The notes under the pieces are model-generated. The model was not told the origin of the DNA. It did no database searches and saw only the letters and a list, made by a program, of their open reading frames with translations. This document shows positions 1 through 7,184 of a DNA stretch of 9,790 nt, piece by piece (the stretch's first letter is position 1; each line of letters begins with the position of its first letter). Source of the DNA: Deinococcus aerophilus (GTDB lineage Bacteria; Deinococcota; Deinococci; Deinococcales; Deinococcaceae); contig NZ_BMOM01000056.1 of assembly GCF_014647075.1 (NCBI RefSeq), positions 1-9,790 of the forward strand. Direction: 5' to 3'. Made by a program: the position numbers and the translations under genes.

Positions 1-384
<384 letters not shown>

Positions 385-990
385 CTACAGCCCAGACGTT
401 TCCAGCGTCTCAGTGCCGTGATCGACCATGCGCCCGCCCGCGTACCGGGCCACGCTCAGCAGGGTCAGTTCCCAGGTGCGGCGCTGCGCGGCATGAACGC
501 CGAGGATATAGGCCAGCCGGTCAATGTGCGAATGGCTGCGAAACAGCGACTCGATCTGGAGAAGCACGCGTCCCGGCGTCTGTCCTGGCAGGACCCGGAA
601 GTCCGTGGTACCCGCCTCGGGATGGAGCTGCAGCGTACGGGCGCGGAAGCCCAGGGAATCCGTGTGTTCGATCATCACCCGCCCGCGCCGGATCAGGAAC
701 ATCAGAATCCACAGACGGTCGCCCTGTCGCAGCGGCGGCACCGGGTGATCGAGGCCCCGGAACCACGCCAGCCAGCGGGGCACGTGGTCTGGAAGGTGGG
801 TGCGCCAGTGTTCGGCGATCTCCTCAGGCTCCCGGGTACAAGCCTCGATCTCTACCCAGTAGCGCCTGCGGGTGAGCGGCCCCACACCGTCCTGCGGAGT
901 GGAGGGGCGCAGGGGATGGCGCGGGCCTTTGAGGATCAGGGCGGCCGTCACGACAGGCAGCGCCCACAACAGGGAAAAGCGGGGGGACAT
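385..990 (-). CDS. Membrane-anchored protein of unknown function, DUF1990/SRPBCC-like
   Basis: The product has 201 residues. Residues 5-20 form a hydrophobic segment (LLWALPVVTAALIL) that could be a membrane anchor or uncleaved signal, so the rest is probably outside the cytoplasm. The soluble part has YWVEIEA (44-50), GDRLWILMFLIRRG (90-103), GFRARTLQLHPEAG (114-127) and IDRLAYILGVHAAQR (156-170). The order of beta-rich segments, the HPEAG turn and an IES segment recall DUF1990/SRPBCC-like lipid-binding folds, but this is a weak resemblance and no function follows from it. The start is well supported: GGAGG lies about 8 bases upstream of the ATG. It stands alone, 184 bases downstream of the dehydrogenase stop. 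The stop is TAG at 385-387, with a 5-bp inverted repeat (394-398/406-410) inside the last codons. Confidence 0.78.
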   Translation of the reverse strand: MSPRFSLLWALPVVTAALILKGPRHPLRPSTPQDGVGPLTRRRYWVEIEACTREPEEIAEHWRTHLPDHVPRWLAWFRGLDHPVPPLRQGDRLWILMFLIRRGRVMIEHTDSLGFRARTLQLHPEAGTTDFRVLPGQTPGRVLLQIESLFRSHSHIDRLAYILGVHAAQRRTWELTLLSVARYAGGRMVDHGTETLETSGL

Positions 991-1174
991 GGAAGACCTC
1001 CAGGATGAATGTCAGATCGGCAGGGCAGGATCCAGGTGAGGGATGTTTATCCGGTGGCAGGAAGGGCTCAGGAAGTCCTGTGCAGGTGCGTTGAAGGCGT
1101 CGCCTCCCCAGGTTCAGCGGGCCCCTGTATCCAGTCGGGGGTGATTCGGGAGCGCCGCGGCACCGTGAACCGGT

Positions 1175-2044
1175 CTACGCGGTGAGTTCGCCGCCGGTGA
1201 TGGCGTAGATGGCTCCGGTGGTATACGCGCTGTCGCCCGAGGCCAGCAACACGTAGGTGGCGGCGAGTTCGGCGGGCTGTCCGGGGCGGCCCAGCGGCGT
1301 GTTCTGGCCGAACTCGGGCGCAGAATCGGCGTCTCCCTGCACCACCAGGGGTGTCCAGATCGGTCCCGGCGCAACCGAGTTCACGCGGATGCCGTGTTCG
1401 GCGAGCATCTTGGCCAGCCCCTTCGTCATCGTGACAACCGCGCCCTTGGTGGAGGCGTAGGCCAGGATGTTCGGCGAGGGCTGGTACGCCTGCACCGACG
1501 ACGTGTTGATGATGCTCGCTCCCGGCTTCAGGTGGGGCAACGCCGACTGGCACAGGTAGAAGATGGCAAAGACATTGGTGCGGTAATGCCGTTCCAGTTC
1601 CTGCGGCGTGACGTCTCCCAGGTCCTTGAAAGAGTTCTGGTACGCCACGTTGTTGACGAGCACGTCCAGCGCTCCAAATTCGGCCACCGTGCGCTCCACC
1701 AGCTTCTGGCAGTGCGCCGGATCACCGATGTCTCCGGCGATGGTCAGGGCCTGCCGCCCGGCCTCGCGCACCAGCCGCGCGGTATCCTCGGCGTCACGGT
1801 CCTCGCTGAGGTAGGAGATCACCACGTCGGCTCCCTCGCGGGCAAAGGCAATGGCCACCGCCTTGCCGATGCCGCTGTCGGCCCCGGTGATCAGGGCCAC
1901 CTTGCCCTTCAGCTTGCCGCTGCCGTGGTAAGACGTCTCGCCGTGGTCGGCGGCAGGTTCCAGTCCGGCCTCGGTGCCGGGGTTGTCTTGGTGCTGCGGG
2001 GGAATGGCCGGTTCGGGCGTGCGCGGATCGTCATGGTGCGTCAT
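1175..2044 (-). CDS. SDR-family oxidoreductase, general-stress (YhdF/YdaD) type
   Basis: This is a 289-residue NAD(P)-dependent short-chain dehydrogenase, expected in the cytoplasm. The cofactor motif TGADSGIG is at 53-60, NNVAY at 131-135, the tetrad Asn at 157 (YRTN), the catalytic Ser in TSS (181-183), and Tyr and Lys in YASTK (196-200). PGP at 226-228 follows, and the chain ends in the usual ITGGE segment. The Pro/Gln-rich leader of about 45 residues (PPQHQ, then GSGKLKGKVALITG) is typical of the Bacillus YhdF/YdaD general-stress subgroup, for which the physiological substrate is unknown. The frame continues upstream to a TTG at 2110, but that codon has no Shine-Dalgarno sequence and the added residues do not look native, so I chose the ATG at 2044. 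This ATG also lacks an obvious Shine-Dalgarno sequence. AACAAT lies 7 bases before it, so a leaderless transcript is possible. All catalytic residues are present. Confidence 0.93.
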   Translation of the reverse strand: MTHHDDPRTPEPAIPPQHQDNPGTEAGLEPAADHGETSYHGSGKLKGKVALITGADSGIGKAVAIAFAREGADVVISYLSEDRDAEDTARLVREAGRQALTIAGDIGDPAHCQKLVERTVAEFGALDVLVNNVAYQNSFKDLGDVTPQELERHYRTNVFAIFYLCQSALPHLKPGASIINTSSVQAYQPSPNILAYASTKGAVVTMTKGLAKMLAEHGIRVNSVAPGPIWTPLVVQGDADSAPEFGQNTPLGRPGQPAELAATYVLLASGDSAYTTGAIYAITGGELTA

Positions 2045-2327
2045 GCCCGGTATTGTTGGCCGCCGCGGGGACAGAGAAGTTGAGAATTGGATCAAGGGGG
2101 AGGCATTCAAGAAGAGGTGAAGGGTCGATGCTGAGGGTTCCCCGGTTTTGCCTCTCTACCTCACCGCCACACATTGCCGACATTTCTCCGAATCAGAGCA
2201 CAAGAAGCGGCTCAAGGTTATTTGCGACATCAGTTCCGGATGGCCCGGTCAGTTCACCTGCTTGACCTCATGGTATGGCGGTGTAATCCATGTGCCCGTC
2301 TCAGGCCACTGATTTTCCTGGGACGCC
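2045..2327. other. Intergenic region upstream of the dehydrogenase
   Basis: This spacer of about 280 bases must hold the 3' end signals of the DUF1989 gene and the promoter of the dehydrogenase, both on the minus strand. I found no strong terminator hairpin with a T run. The only promoter candidates are weak, such as the AACAAT box immediately before the dehydrogenase ATG. No coding signal is convincing. Confidence 0.4.
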
Positions 2328-2951
2328 TCAAACCTCCTGCGGCGGAACAATTCGGTAGTCGATCGGTTTGAAGGTGCCGTTGTTGCTGCCTTCCGCCGAG
2401 CACGCGGTCAGGCCCACCACCAGATCCATCTCGGCGCGCAGTTCCAGCGACTGACCGGCCCGCGAGATCGGAGGACCGATCTTCACGCGGCCGTTCTCGC
2501 CCACCAGCACGTTCATAAAGATGTTGAGGGTGGTAGGGATCTGGTCGGGCTGGATGCCGTAGGGCGCGAGGGCCTGCACCAGGTTGCCGAAACAGCTGGG
2601 GTGTCCCTCGGCCGTGCCGGGTGGATACAGCAGTTCAAAGGTCTCGGTCGAACACGGCGTGAGCAGAAAGTCATGGCGGCCCACGTCGTCGCGCAGCAGG
2701 GTCAGCATCGGGCGGCTGCGGTTGGAGTACAGGATGTGCCCGGTGGTGAGGTAGATGGTTTCGTTGTAGTCGAAGGTCCGGCCGGAGGACAGCCACTCGC
2801 CGCTGTCGCTGTCCGCATAGGCCATCAGGTCGGCCACCTGCTCGCCGCGTGGGTCCGTCACGACGAGCACGTCACCCCGGCGCAGGCGAAAGGCGGTGCC
2901 GCTCTGGGGGGGAATCCGGTGGGTCTCGGCCTGGGAAACAGCTTCAGTCAT
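2328..2951 (-). CDS. DUF1989 family protein (urea carboxylase-associated, UAAP/CgdA-B-like)
   Basis: The product has 207 residues and is full length for DUF1989. Visible family segments are GEQVADLMAY (36-45), the Cys-containing HDFLLTPCS (93-101), HPSCFGN (117-123), NIFMNV (143-148) and LTACSAEGSNNGTFKPIDY (181-199) near the end. Members occur as paired subunits beside urea carboxylase. In guanidine degradation such pairs (CgdA/CgdB) deaminate carboxyguanidine. Here there is one copy and no urea carboxylase or allophanate hydrolase in the window, so the substrate is unknown. Two ATGs lie close together. AGGAG sits 7 bases before the second (2949-2951) but only 1 base before the first (2955-2957), so I chose the second. 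It gives an 8-base overlap, ATGACTGA, with the upstream YqcI/YcgG gene and suggests translational coupling in a two-gene operon. Confidence 0.9.
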   Translation of the reverse strand: MTEAVSQAETHRIPPQSGTAFRLRRGDVLVVTDPRGEQVADLMAYADSDSGEWLSSGRTFDYNETIYLTTGHILYSNRSRPMLTLLRDDVGRHDFLLTPCSTETFELLYPPGTAEGHPSCFGNLVQALAPYGIQPDQIPTTLNIFMNVLVGENGRVKIGPPISRAGQSLELRAEMDLVVGLTACSAEGSNNGTFKPIDYRIVPPQEV

Positions 2952-3774
2952 GGGCATTCTCCTGATGAAAACGTCGAGCGGCGGACAGAAAGGGGCAGCG
3001 GTCAGCGTCCGCGTGTGCCTCTGGAATGCGCAGATTATCCGGTAGGGCGGGAAAGGGGGCCTGCCACTCGGGCTCCACCGCGCGGCCCGAGTACTGCCGG
3101 GCCTCGGACGCCTGCCCGTGGTCGGCCAGGTTGGGATTCAGACTGCCCTGCAACTTCATCTCGCGGCTCCGGATCGTGTCCTGGAAACGGGACCAGCGGC
3201 CGTCGCGCTTCAGCGCCTGGAACTGCCGGTGCGCGTTGAACACCAGCGTCGGGTAGGGAAAGGCCCGCGCGATGCGGCTGCTGCGCGGATGCCCGCCGAT
3301 AACGAAAAAGGCCCGCCCCGCGAAGGAGAAGCCGAAGGTGGGGTCACGGGGATCGGCACTGACCTCGGAGTTGTAGGGCGAGGCGTCGGCGCGGTGCAAT
3401 GCCCGAAGTTGCTCCCACAACCGCGCCTCAAAGGCAGTTTCGTCCATATCACGTGGTCCCCGGAACACGGCGACCATGGTCGTAAAGTCGGAGTCCATAC
3501 GGTCCTGGTCGCGGCAGAAGCGCTCCAGATCGCGCGCAAGGGCCGCCGTCGTCTCGGGGCTGCCCAGTTCGCTGTAGTTGGCGAAGGCGTAGTTGTCGGT
3601 ATTGAAGGCCGCCTTGGCTGCCACGCAGGAGAAATCGGGAGCCAGGATCCGGTCCCGGAAGACCCGGTGGGCACGGCGCACGAAGGAACCGCCCGCCGTG
3701 CCCTGTAATTCACCGCTTTCAATCAGGTGGTAGCTGCTTAAACTGTCCCCTGCCGAGGTGTTATCGTTGAGCAT
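2944..3774 (-). CDS. YqcI/YcgG family protein, GntA-like haem-dependent N-hydroxylase homologue
   Basis: The product has 276 residues. Conserved blocks of the YqcI/YcgG family are in order: FSCVAAKAAFNTDNY (48-62), FGFSFAGRAFFVIGGHPRSS (147-166), ARAFPYPTLVFNAHRQF (169-185), LQGSLNPNLADHG (208-220), SEARQYSGR (223-231) and a late CPF (260-262). The characterised member GntA is a haem-dependent enzyme that N-hydroxylates a guanidine-containing precursor in guanitoxin biosynthesis, and related proteins oxidise arginine-like guanidino groups. Most members are uncharacterised, so the substrate here is unknown. The other guanitoxin biosynthesis genes are absent, so the toxin is not implied. The segment EPEWQAPF (235-241) has Ala before PF, and the only CPF tripeptide lies about 20 residues later. 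The start has GGAGGA 3 bases before the ATG. It is the first gene of a likely operon with the overlapping DUF1989 gene. No signal peptide is seen, so a cytoplasmic location is expected. Confidence 0.88.
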   Translation of the reverse strand: MLNDNTSAGDSLSSYHLIESGELQGTAGGSFVRRAHRVFRDRILAPDFSCVAAKAAFNTDNYAFANYSELGSPETTAALARDLERFCRDQDRMDSDFTTMVAVFRGPRDMDETAFEARLWEQLRALHRADASPYNSEVSADPRDPTFGFSFAGRAFFVIGGHPRSSRIARAFPYPTLVFNAHRQFQALKRDGRWSRFQDTIRSREMKLQGSLNPNLADHGQASEARQYSGRAVEPEWQAPFPALPDNLRIPEAHADADRCPFLSAARRFHQENAHD

Positions 3775-3992
3775 GGCTCCTCCACTTTCCGCACGGCCCT
3801 GAAGAAGCCGGGTGCGGGGTTGTCGTCCGCCGAACCTAACGGCAGGCGGCCGACCACTCTGTGGAGTTCGCCCCTAACTCAAGGAAAAACAGCGAGCGGT
3901 GAAGAAAGCCCGAAAGGTCGTCTCAGACGAAACTGTGGTCCCGGCCCGTGTATGCGGCCGGCTGGGCCGCGACGGACAACAGGCCAGACCGC

Positions 3993-4015
3993 CGCCGCTT
4001 TCAGGGGAAGCGGCG
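3993..4015. repeat. Perfect 8-bp inverted repeat downstream of the Gfo/Idh gene
   Basis: CGCCGCTT (3993-4000) and AAGCGGCG (4008-4015) flank a 7-base loop. A second hairpin, GCGGCC/GGCCGC, lies at 3954-3970. Both lie 3' of the Gfo/Idh stop on the minus strand and may slow or end transcription, but neither is followed by a T run. Confidence 0.4.
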
Positions 4016-4021
4016 TGATCA

Positions 4022-4040
4022 ACCGCCGATGAAGGGCGGT
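4022..4040 (-). terminator. Possible weak terminator of the Gfo/Idh gene
   Basis: ACCGCC (4022-4027) and GGCGGT (4035-4040) form a 6-bp stem with a 7-base loop, about 34 bases after the stop codon on the minus strand. Only two T residues follow, so this is a weak candidate. Confidence 0.3.
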
Positions 4041-4073
4041 CCGGGCAGTGACCTCAGCCGCCGGTCTCTGACC

Positions 4074-5072
4074 TCAGGCGCGGAAGACGTCCACCCAGGT
4101 CCCGGTCGCCGAGGACTGTTCCCAGGCCTCCAGAACCGCCTGGATGCGCACCCCCATGGTGAAGTCGACCAGGTCGCCCGAGCCGCCGCGCACGCGCCCC
4201 ACGAGCGCCCGGACCAGCCGTGTTCCTGCGGCCCCCTGCTCTCCCTCAACAGGCACGGGTTCAGGCGGCGCCTGACCCTGCGCCGCCACCGGCCTTGCCC
4301 AGTTCACCAGCCCGGCGGTGCCCGCTAAGCCGTATACGGTCAAGCTCACCTGCTCGGGGCGGGGCACGTTCGTCAGGCACGACACGACGACCAGAGACCC
4401 ATTTTCAAGTTCCAGCGTGCCGAGAGCAGCGATTTCACAGGCGTCCGGATCGTTGGCGGGGTACTCGGTGTGGGCCCACACCCGCGCGACTGGACCCAGC
4501 GTGGTCAGGATGACGTGCAGCAGGTGCGGCCCCACCTCACGGATCGGTCCGCCCTGCTCCCGACCGCCGATCCAGGGGTTTTGCTGCCACCCGCGCGGCC
4601 ACTGCGGAAACACCAGGGTCAGCTCGGTGCGGCGCAGCGTTCCGAGTTCGCCCCCCTGAACAAGGTGGTGAAAGGTCTGAATGCCCGGGTCACCATGCAG
4701 CGGCAGATTCAGAGCGTGCACGACTCCCCTCGCCTGCGCCGCACGCTGCAGGTCCCGCGCTTCGTCCAGCGTGAGGGCCAGCGGTTTCTCGCACAGAATG
4801 TGCCGGCCCGCCGCGATGACGTCCAGTGCAATGGCGTGGTGGTATTTCGGCGGCACGGCCACATACACGAGGTCCAGATCGGTCTCGTCGAGCATCCGGC
4901 GGTGGTCCGTCCAGGCCGAGGCCGCCAGCGGTTGGGCGGTCCTTTCCGCCAGGGAGACGTCGATATCGCACACGGCCGTCACGCGCACCTCGGGATGGGC
5001 CGTGAAAGCCTTCAACAGGTTCTGGCCGATGGCCCCGAGGCCGATCACGCCCACCCGAATGGAACTGGTCAT
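4074..5072 (-). CDS. Gfo/Idh/MocA family oxidoreductase
   Basis: The product is 332 residues, normal for the family. The N-terminal Rossmann fold carries GLGAIG (11-16), and the acidic residues of CDID (35-38) lie at the end of the second strand, where they usually select NAD over NADP. CEKPLAL (94-100) holds the family EKP motif, whose Lys is catalytic in many members. EVGPHLLHVI (179-188) replaces the more common D-x-G-x-H pattern with E-x-G-x-H and keeps the His. The C-terminal half is the alpha/beta substrate domain, containing a Gln/Pro-rich insert around 255-280 (AAQGQAPPEPVPVEGEQG). The substrate, probably a sugar, polyol or similar alcohol, cannot be read from the sequence. AAAGGAG lies 6 bases before the ATG. 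A 299-base gap separates it from the YqcI/YcgG gene, so it is probably a separate transcript. There is no sign of damage. Confidence 0.92.
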   Translation of the reverse strand: MTSSIRVGVIGLGAIGQNLLKAFTAHPEVRVTAVCDIDVSLAERTAQPLAASAWTDHRRMLDETDLDLVYVAVPPKYHHAIALDVIAAGRHILCEKPLALTLDEARDLQRAAQARGVVHALNLPLHGDPGIQTFHHLVQGGELGTLRRTELTLVFPQWPRGWQQNPWIGGREQGGPIREVGPHLLHVILTTLGPVARVWAHTEYPANDPDACEIAALGTLELENGSLVVVSCLTNVPRPEQVSLTVYGLAGTAGLVNWARPVAAQGQAPPEPVPVEGEQGAAGTRLVRALVGRVRGGSGDLVDFTMGVRIQAVLEAWEQSSATGTWVDVFRA

Positions 5073-5099
5073 CTGATTCTCCTTTGATTCCGCAACCGC

Positions 5100-5118
5100 C
5101 CCCTGATTTTGCCAGGGG
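5100..5118. repeat. Small hairpin in the Gfo/Idh leader
   Basis: CCCCTG (5100-5105) and CAGGGG (5113-5118) flank the loop ATTTTGC. It lies 27 bases upstream of the Gfo/Idh start, just before the ribosome binding site on the minus strand, so it would be part of the mRNA leader if transcription starts further upstream. Confidence 0.4.
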
Positions 5119-5124
5119 TGGGGA

Positions 5125-5170
5125 GGGGAAGTTCAGTCTGGTCGAGACTGAAGATGAATATGACTTCCCC
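5125..5170 (-). promoter_or_regulatory. Nested inverted repeat between the thiD-like and Gfo/Idh genes
   Basis: The inner arms TTCAGTCT (5132-5139) and AGACTGAA (5145-5152) form a perfect 8-bp stem with a 5-base loop. The outer arms GGGGAAG (5125-5131) and CTTCCCC (5164-5170) continue the stem with an 11-base bulge on one side only. No T run follows. It could be a factor-dependent terminator of the thiD-like gene, an operator, or a leader structure of the Gfo/Idh mRNA. A weak minus-strand promoter, TTGTGC then CATATT with a 17-base spacer, would place transcription start within this structure. Confidence 0.45.
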
Positions 5171-5239
5171 CGGACGGCGGCACAAGTTGAGGATGGCCCG
5201 GTGTCGCGGTTCTTCCGCCGGTTTCTACAGAACTTCCAA

Positions 5240-5947
5240 TCACCTTGATCCAGCGTGAGGTAAAAGCCCTGGGCCTTCGACCTGGCCTCTGAAATTCAGT
5301 GGACCATGTCCCGCGCCCAACCCAGGCGCACTCCGAATGGCCGACTGGACATAGGTGTGGGCGGCCCGCACCGCACCGGGCAAAGACATTCCCCGTGCCA
5401 GATTGGCCGTGATCGCCGCCGAAAGGGTGCACCCCGTTCCATGCGTGTGGCGGGTGGCCTGCCGGGGCGCGTGGAGCAGCAACCGGACCTGTGGGGTCCG
5501 CAGCTCATCGGTCACGGTCGCGCCGTCCGCGTGTCCGCCCTTGAGAAGCAGCGGCAGACCGCCGGGAATGTCTGGCCCGAACAGGGTCTGCGCCTCGGGC
5601 AGGTTCGGCGTGATCAGGGCGGCGAGGGGCAGCAGCTCGTCCCTGATCACCGCCACCGCGCCCGGGTCCAGCAGCGCGTCCCCGCTCTTGGCCAGCAGCA
5701 CCGGATCCACGACCACGGGCAGGCCACGTCCCCGCAGCGCCGCCGCCACCGCCCGAATCAGGTCCGCGTGGCCCAATGCCCCGGTCTTGACGGCGGCCAC
5801 CGGAAAGTCGCTCAGCACCGCCTCGATCTGCGCCCGGACCAGTTGCGGCCCAAGCGGTCGCCCCCCGAGCCGCTTCGTTGACCGCCCTGTCCGCGATCCG
5901 TTTGGGGGATTGGCGTCTGAAATCGCCGGATCCAGCGTACGGACCAC
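5240..5947 (-). pseudogene. thiD: thiD-like phosphomethylpyrimidine kinase, N-terminally truncated, probably inactive
   Basis: Intact ThiD phosphorylates HMP and HMP-phosphate in thiamine synthesis. The C-terminal two thirds are clear: [15 protein letters not shown] (34-48), [10 protein letters not shown] (81-90), TPNLPEA (113-119), KGGH (136-139), [10 protein letters not shown] (169-178) with the anion-hole GTG and the catalytic Cys, and GHGPLN (213-218). Two pieces are missing. The first is the N-terminal substrate-binding block (AGSDSGGGAGIQADLK and AQNT in typical ThiD), replaced by about 33 unrelated residues. The second is a helix of roughly 20 residues between FGPDIPGG (123-130) and LPLLLKGGH (131-139). 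The frame opens after a TAA at 5972-5974. The first start is a GTG at 5945-5947 without a good ribosome binding site. Just upstream, YGTVVVRTL resembles the YGxxVxTAL segment of ThiD and may be a remnant. I looked for the lost N-terminus in all three minus frames up to about 6060 and did not find it. No thi neighbours or TPP riboswitch (THI box) are visible. Confidence 0.7.
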
Positions 5948-6179
5948 GACGGTCCCATACCGGCAACTGGCTTAGGGGCGAGCGGCCGGTGGCCGCACTT
6001 TGATTGCCATGCGGGGCGAACTGCGGTTCCTACCTTCGCCAATTGTTCACATGAACGGGACATCCTTTGGATGAAGCAGAACAGGGAGGCCACGACAGGC
6101 CCGCACCGTCCCCACGCACACGGGATCCGTGGTCTCGGGCTTCGCGTCCTCTGATCTGTCAAAGCAAGGAGAACCCCAC
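5948..6179. other. Divergent intergenic region between thiD-like and YHYH genes
   Basis: This 232-base spacer should carry the promoter of the YHYH gene. I could not pick a convincing -35/-10 pair. It contains a short inverted repeat at 6045-6056 and a CATCC/GGATG hairpin with a 3-base loop at 6061-6073. No gene is supported. Confidence 0.4.
6045..6056. promoter_or_regulatory. Short inverted repeat, possible operator
   Basis: GTTCA and TGAAC flank a 2-base centre, giving a 12-base near-palindrome about 125 bases upstream of the YHYH start, in the divergent region. It may be a regulator binding site. No promoter element could be placed relative to it. Confidence 0.25.
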
Positions 6180-7184
6180 ATGAATCCTGAACTCAACCGC
6201 GTCCATCCGACTTCCATTCCAGCGCCGGAACGGCCGAGGCGGGCTGCCCGGCTGCTCGGTGCACTGGCACTGGGCTGCAGCCTGCTCACCTGCGCCCAGG
6301 CCCACGGCGGAGCGACGACGTCCAGCACCTCAGTCTCAGAACTGCCGGTGGGCGACGGCCACGTCACAGACACTCCTCAGGTGGGCAACGTCTACTCCTG
6401 TTCGACGACGTTTCGTACGGGCGGCGCCCGTCACGTCGGCGACTGGTTCCACGGCGAAACCTGGAACCCGCTGGAGAAACCACACGTTCAGGGTGAGGTT
6501 TTCTGGCCGGAGGCGTGGCTCAAGCTTTCGGCCACGCAGACCCTGCTCAATGTGCAGGGCAACGGCCTGCCCGTGAATCAGCCGACCGGCAGCTTTCCCA
6601 TCGCACGGACCGATCCGGTGTACGCCTACGACACCAATCCCAATCCCATCACGCAGGTGGACCTGAACTTCGACATTCCGCTGGAACCGGTCAGGGCGGC
6701 CCAGCCCGGCTGTCTGGGACTGGGGATGATCGGGTTCACCCTCACGGGCGTGGCGTTTTACAACGCGCTGGACGATGCCGGCAACGACGCTGCCGCGCAT
6801 GAGGTTCAGGACCTCTGCAACGGCCATCCGCAGGGCAAGGGCCAGTACCACTACCACAGCAGCTCTCCCTGTCTGCCGGGAGCGGACAGCAACGCCGTGG
6901 TGGGCTGGGCCCTTGACGGGTATCCCATCCTGGGAATGCGTGACGCTGGGGGAACACTGTTGACGAACGCGGCGCTCGACGCCTGCCATGGGCGCGCCGA
7001 ATCGGTGAACGTCGATGGGCGCACCTACGACTACGCTTACCGCCTGACCCCGGAATACCCGTACCTGCTGGGTTGTTACACCGGGGAGGTGCGGTCTGAA
7101 ACCACGCGGGACATCCGCAGTTCGCTGGGGCCGCCTACGCCGCGCGGACCGGATGGCCGTCCCAGCACACCGCGTCGACCCTGA
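6180..7184 (+). CDS. Secreted YHYH domain-containing protein
   Basis: The product has 334 residues. A positively charged N-terminus (PERPRRAAR, 16-24) and a hydrophobic stretch (LLGALALGCSLLTC, 25-38) form a Sec-type signal peptide with probable cleavage after AQA (39-41). LLTC is a poor lipobox because Thr precedes the Cys, so a soluble exported protein is more likely than a lipoprotein. The YHYH domain is clear: CLGLGMIGFTLTGVAFYNALD (178-198), CNGHPQGKGQYHYHSSSPC (213-231) with the name-giving motif at 223-226, and GWALDGYPILG (242-252). Cys at 178, 213, 231, 269 and 299 could form disulfides outside the cell. The biochemical role of this domain is unknown; the His cluster suggests metal binding. 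Starting at the ATG at 6180 puts AAGGAG 7 bases upstream, so I prefer it to the earlier in-frame ATG at 6129. The last 25 residues are Pro/Arg/Gly-rich and probably disordered. Confidence 0.9.
   Translation: MNPELNRVHPTSIPAPERPRRAARLLGALALGCSLLTCAQAHGGATTSSTSVSELPVGDGHVTDTPQVGNVYSCSTTFRTGGARHVGDWFHGETWNPLEKPHVQGEVFWPEAWLKLSATQTLLNVQGNGLPVNQPTGSFPIARTDPVYAYDTNPNPITQVDLNFDIPLEPVRAAQPGCLGLGMIGFTLTGVAFYNALDDAGNDAAAHEVQDLCNGHPQGKGQYHYHSSSPCLPGADSNAVVGWALDGYPILGMRDAGGTLLTNAALDACHGRAESVNVDGRTYDYAYRLTPEYPYLLGCYTGEVRSETTRDIRSSLGPPTPRGPDGRPSTPRRP

Noticed and set aside
2045..2110. Upstream TTG start for the dehydrogenase
   Set aside because: No Shine-Dalgarno sequence precedes it, and the extra 22 residues do not match the usual start of this SDR subgroup. 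The ATG at 2044 fits better.
2328..3774. Guanitoxin biosynthesis cluster
   Set aside because: Only a GntA-family homologue is present. The other biosynthetic genes, such as transaminases, the aldolase and the kinase, are not in the window, so toxin production cannot be claimed.
5948..6179. TPP riboswitch for the thiD-like gene
   Set aside because: I looked for the conserved CTGAGA and ACC(C)TGAT-type THI-box strings on the minus strand and did not see them.
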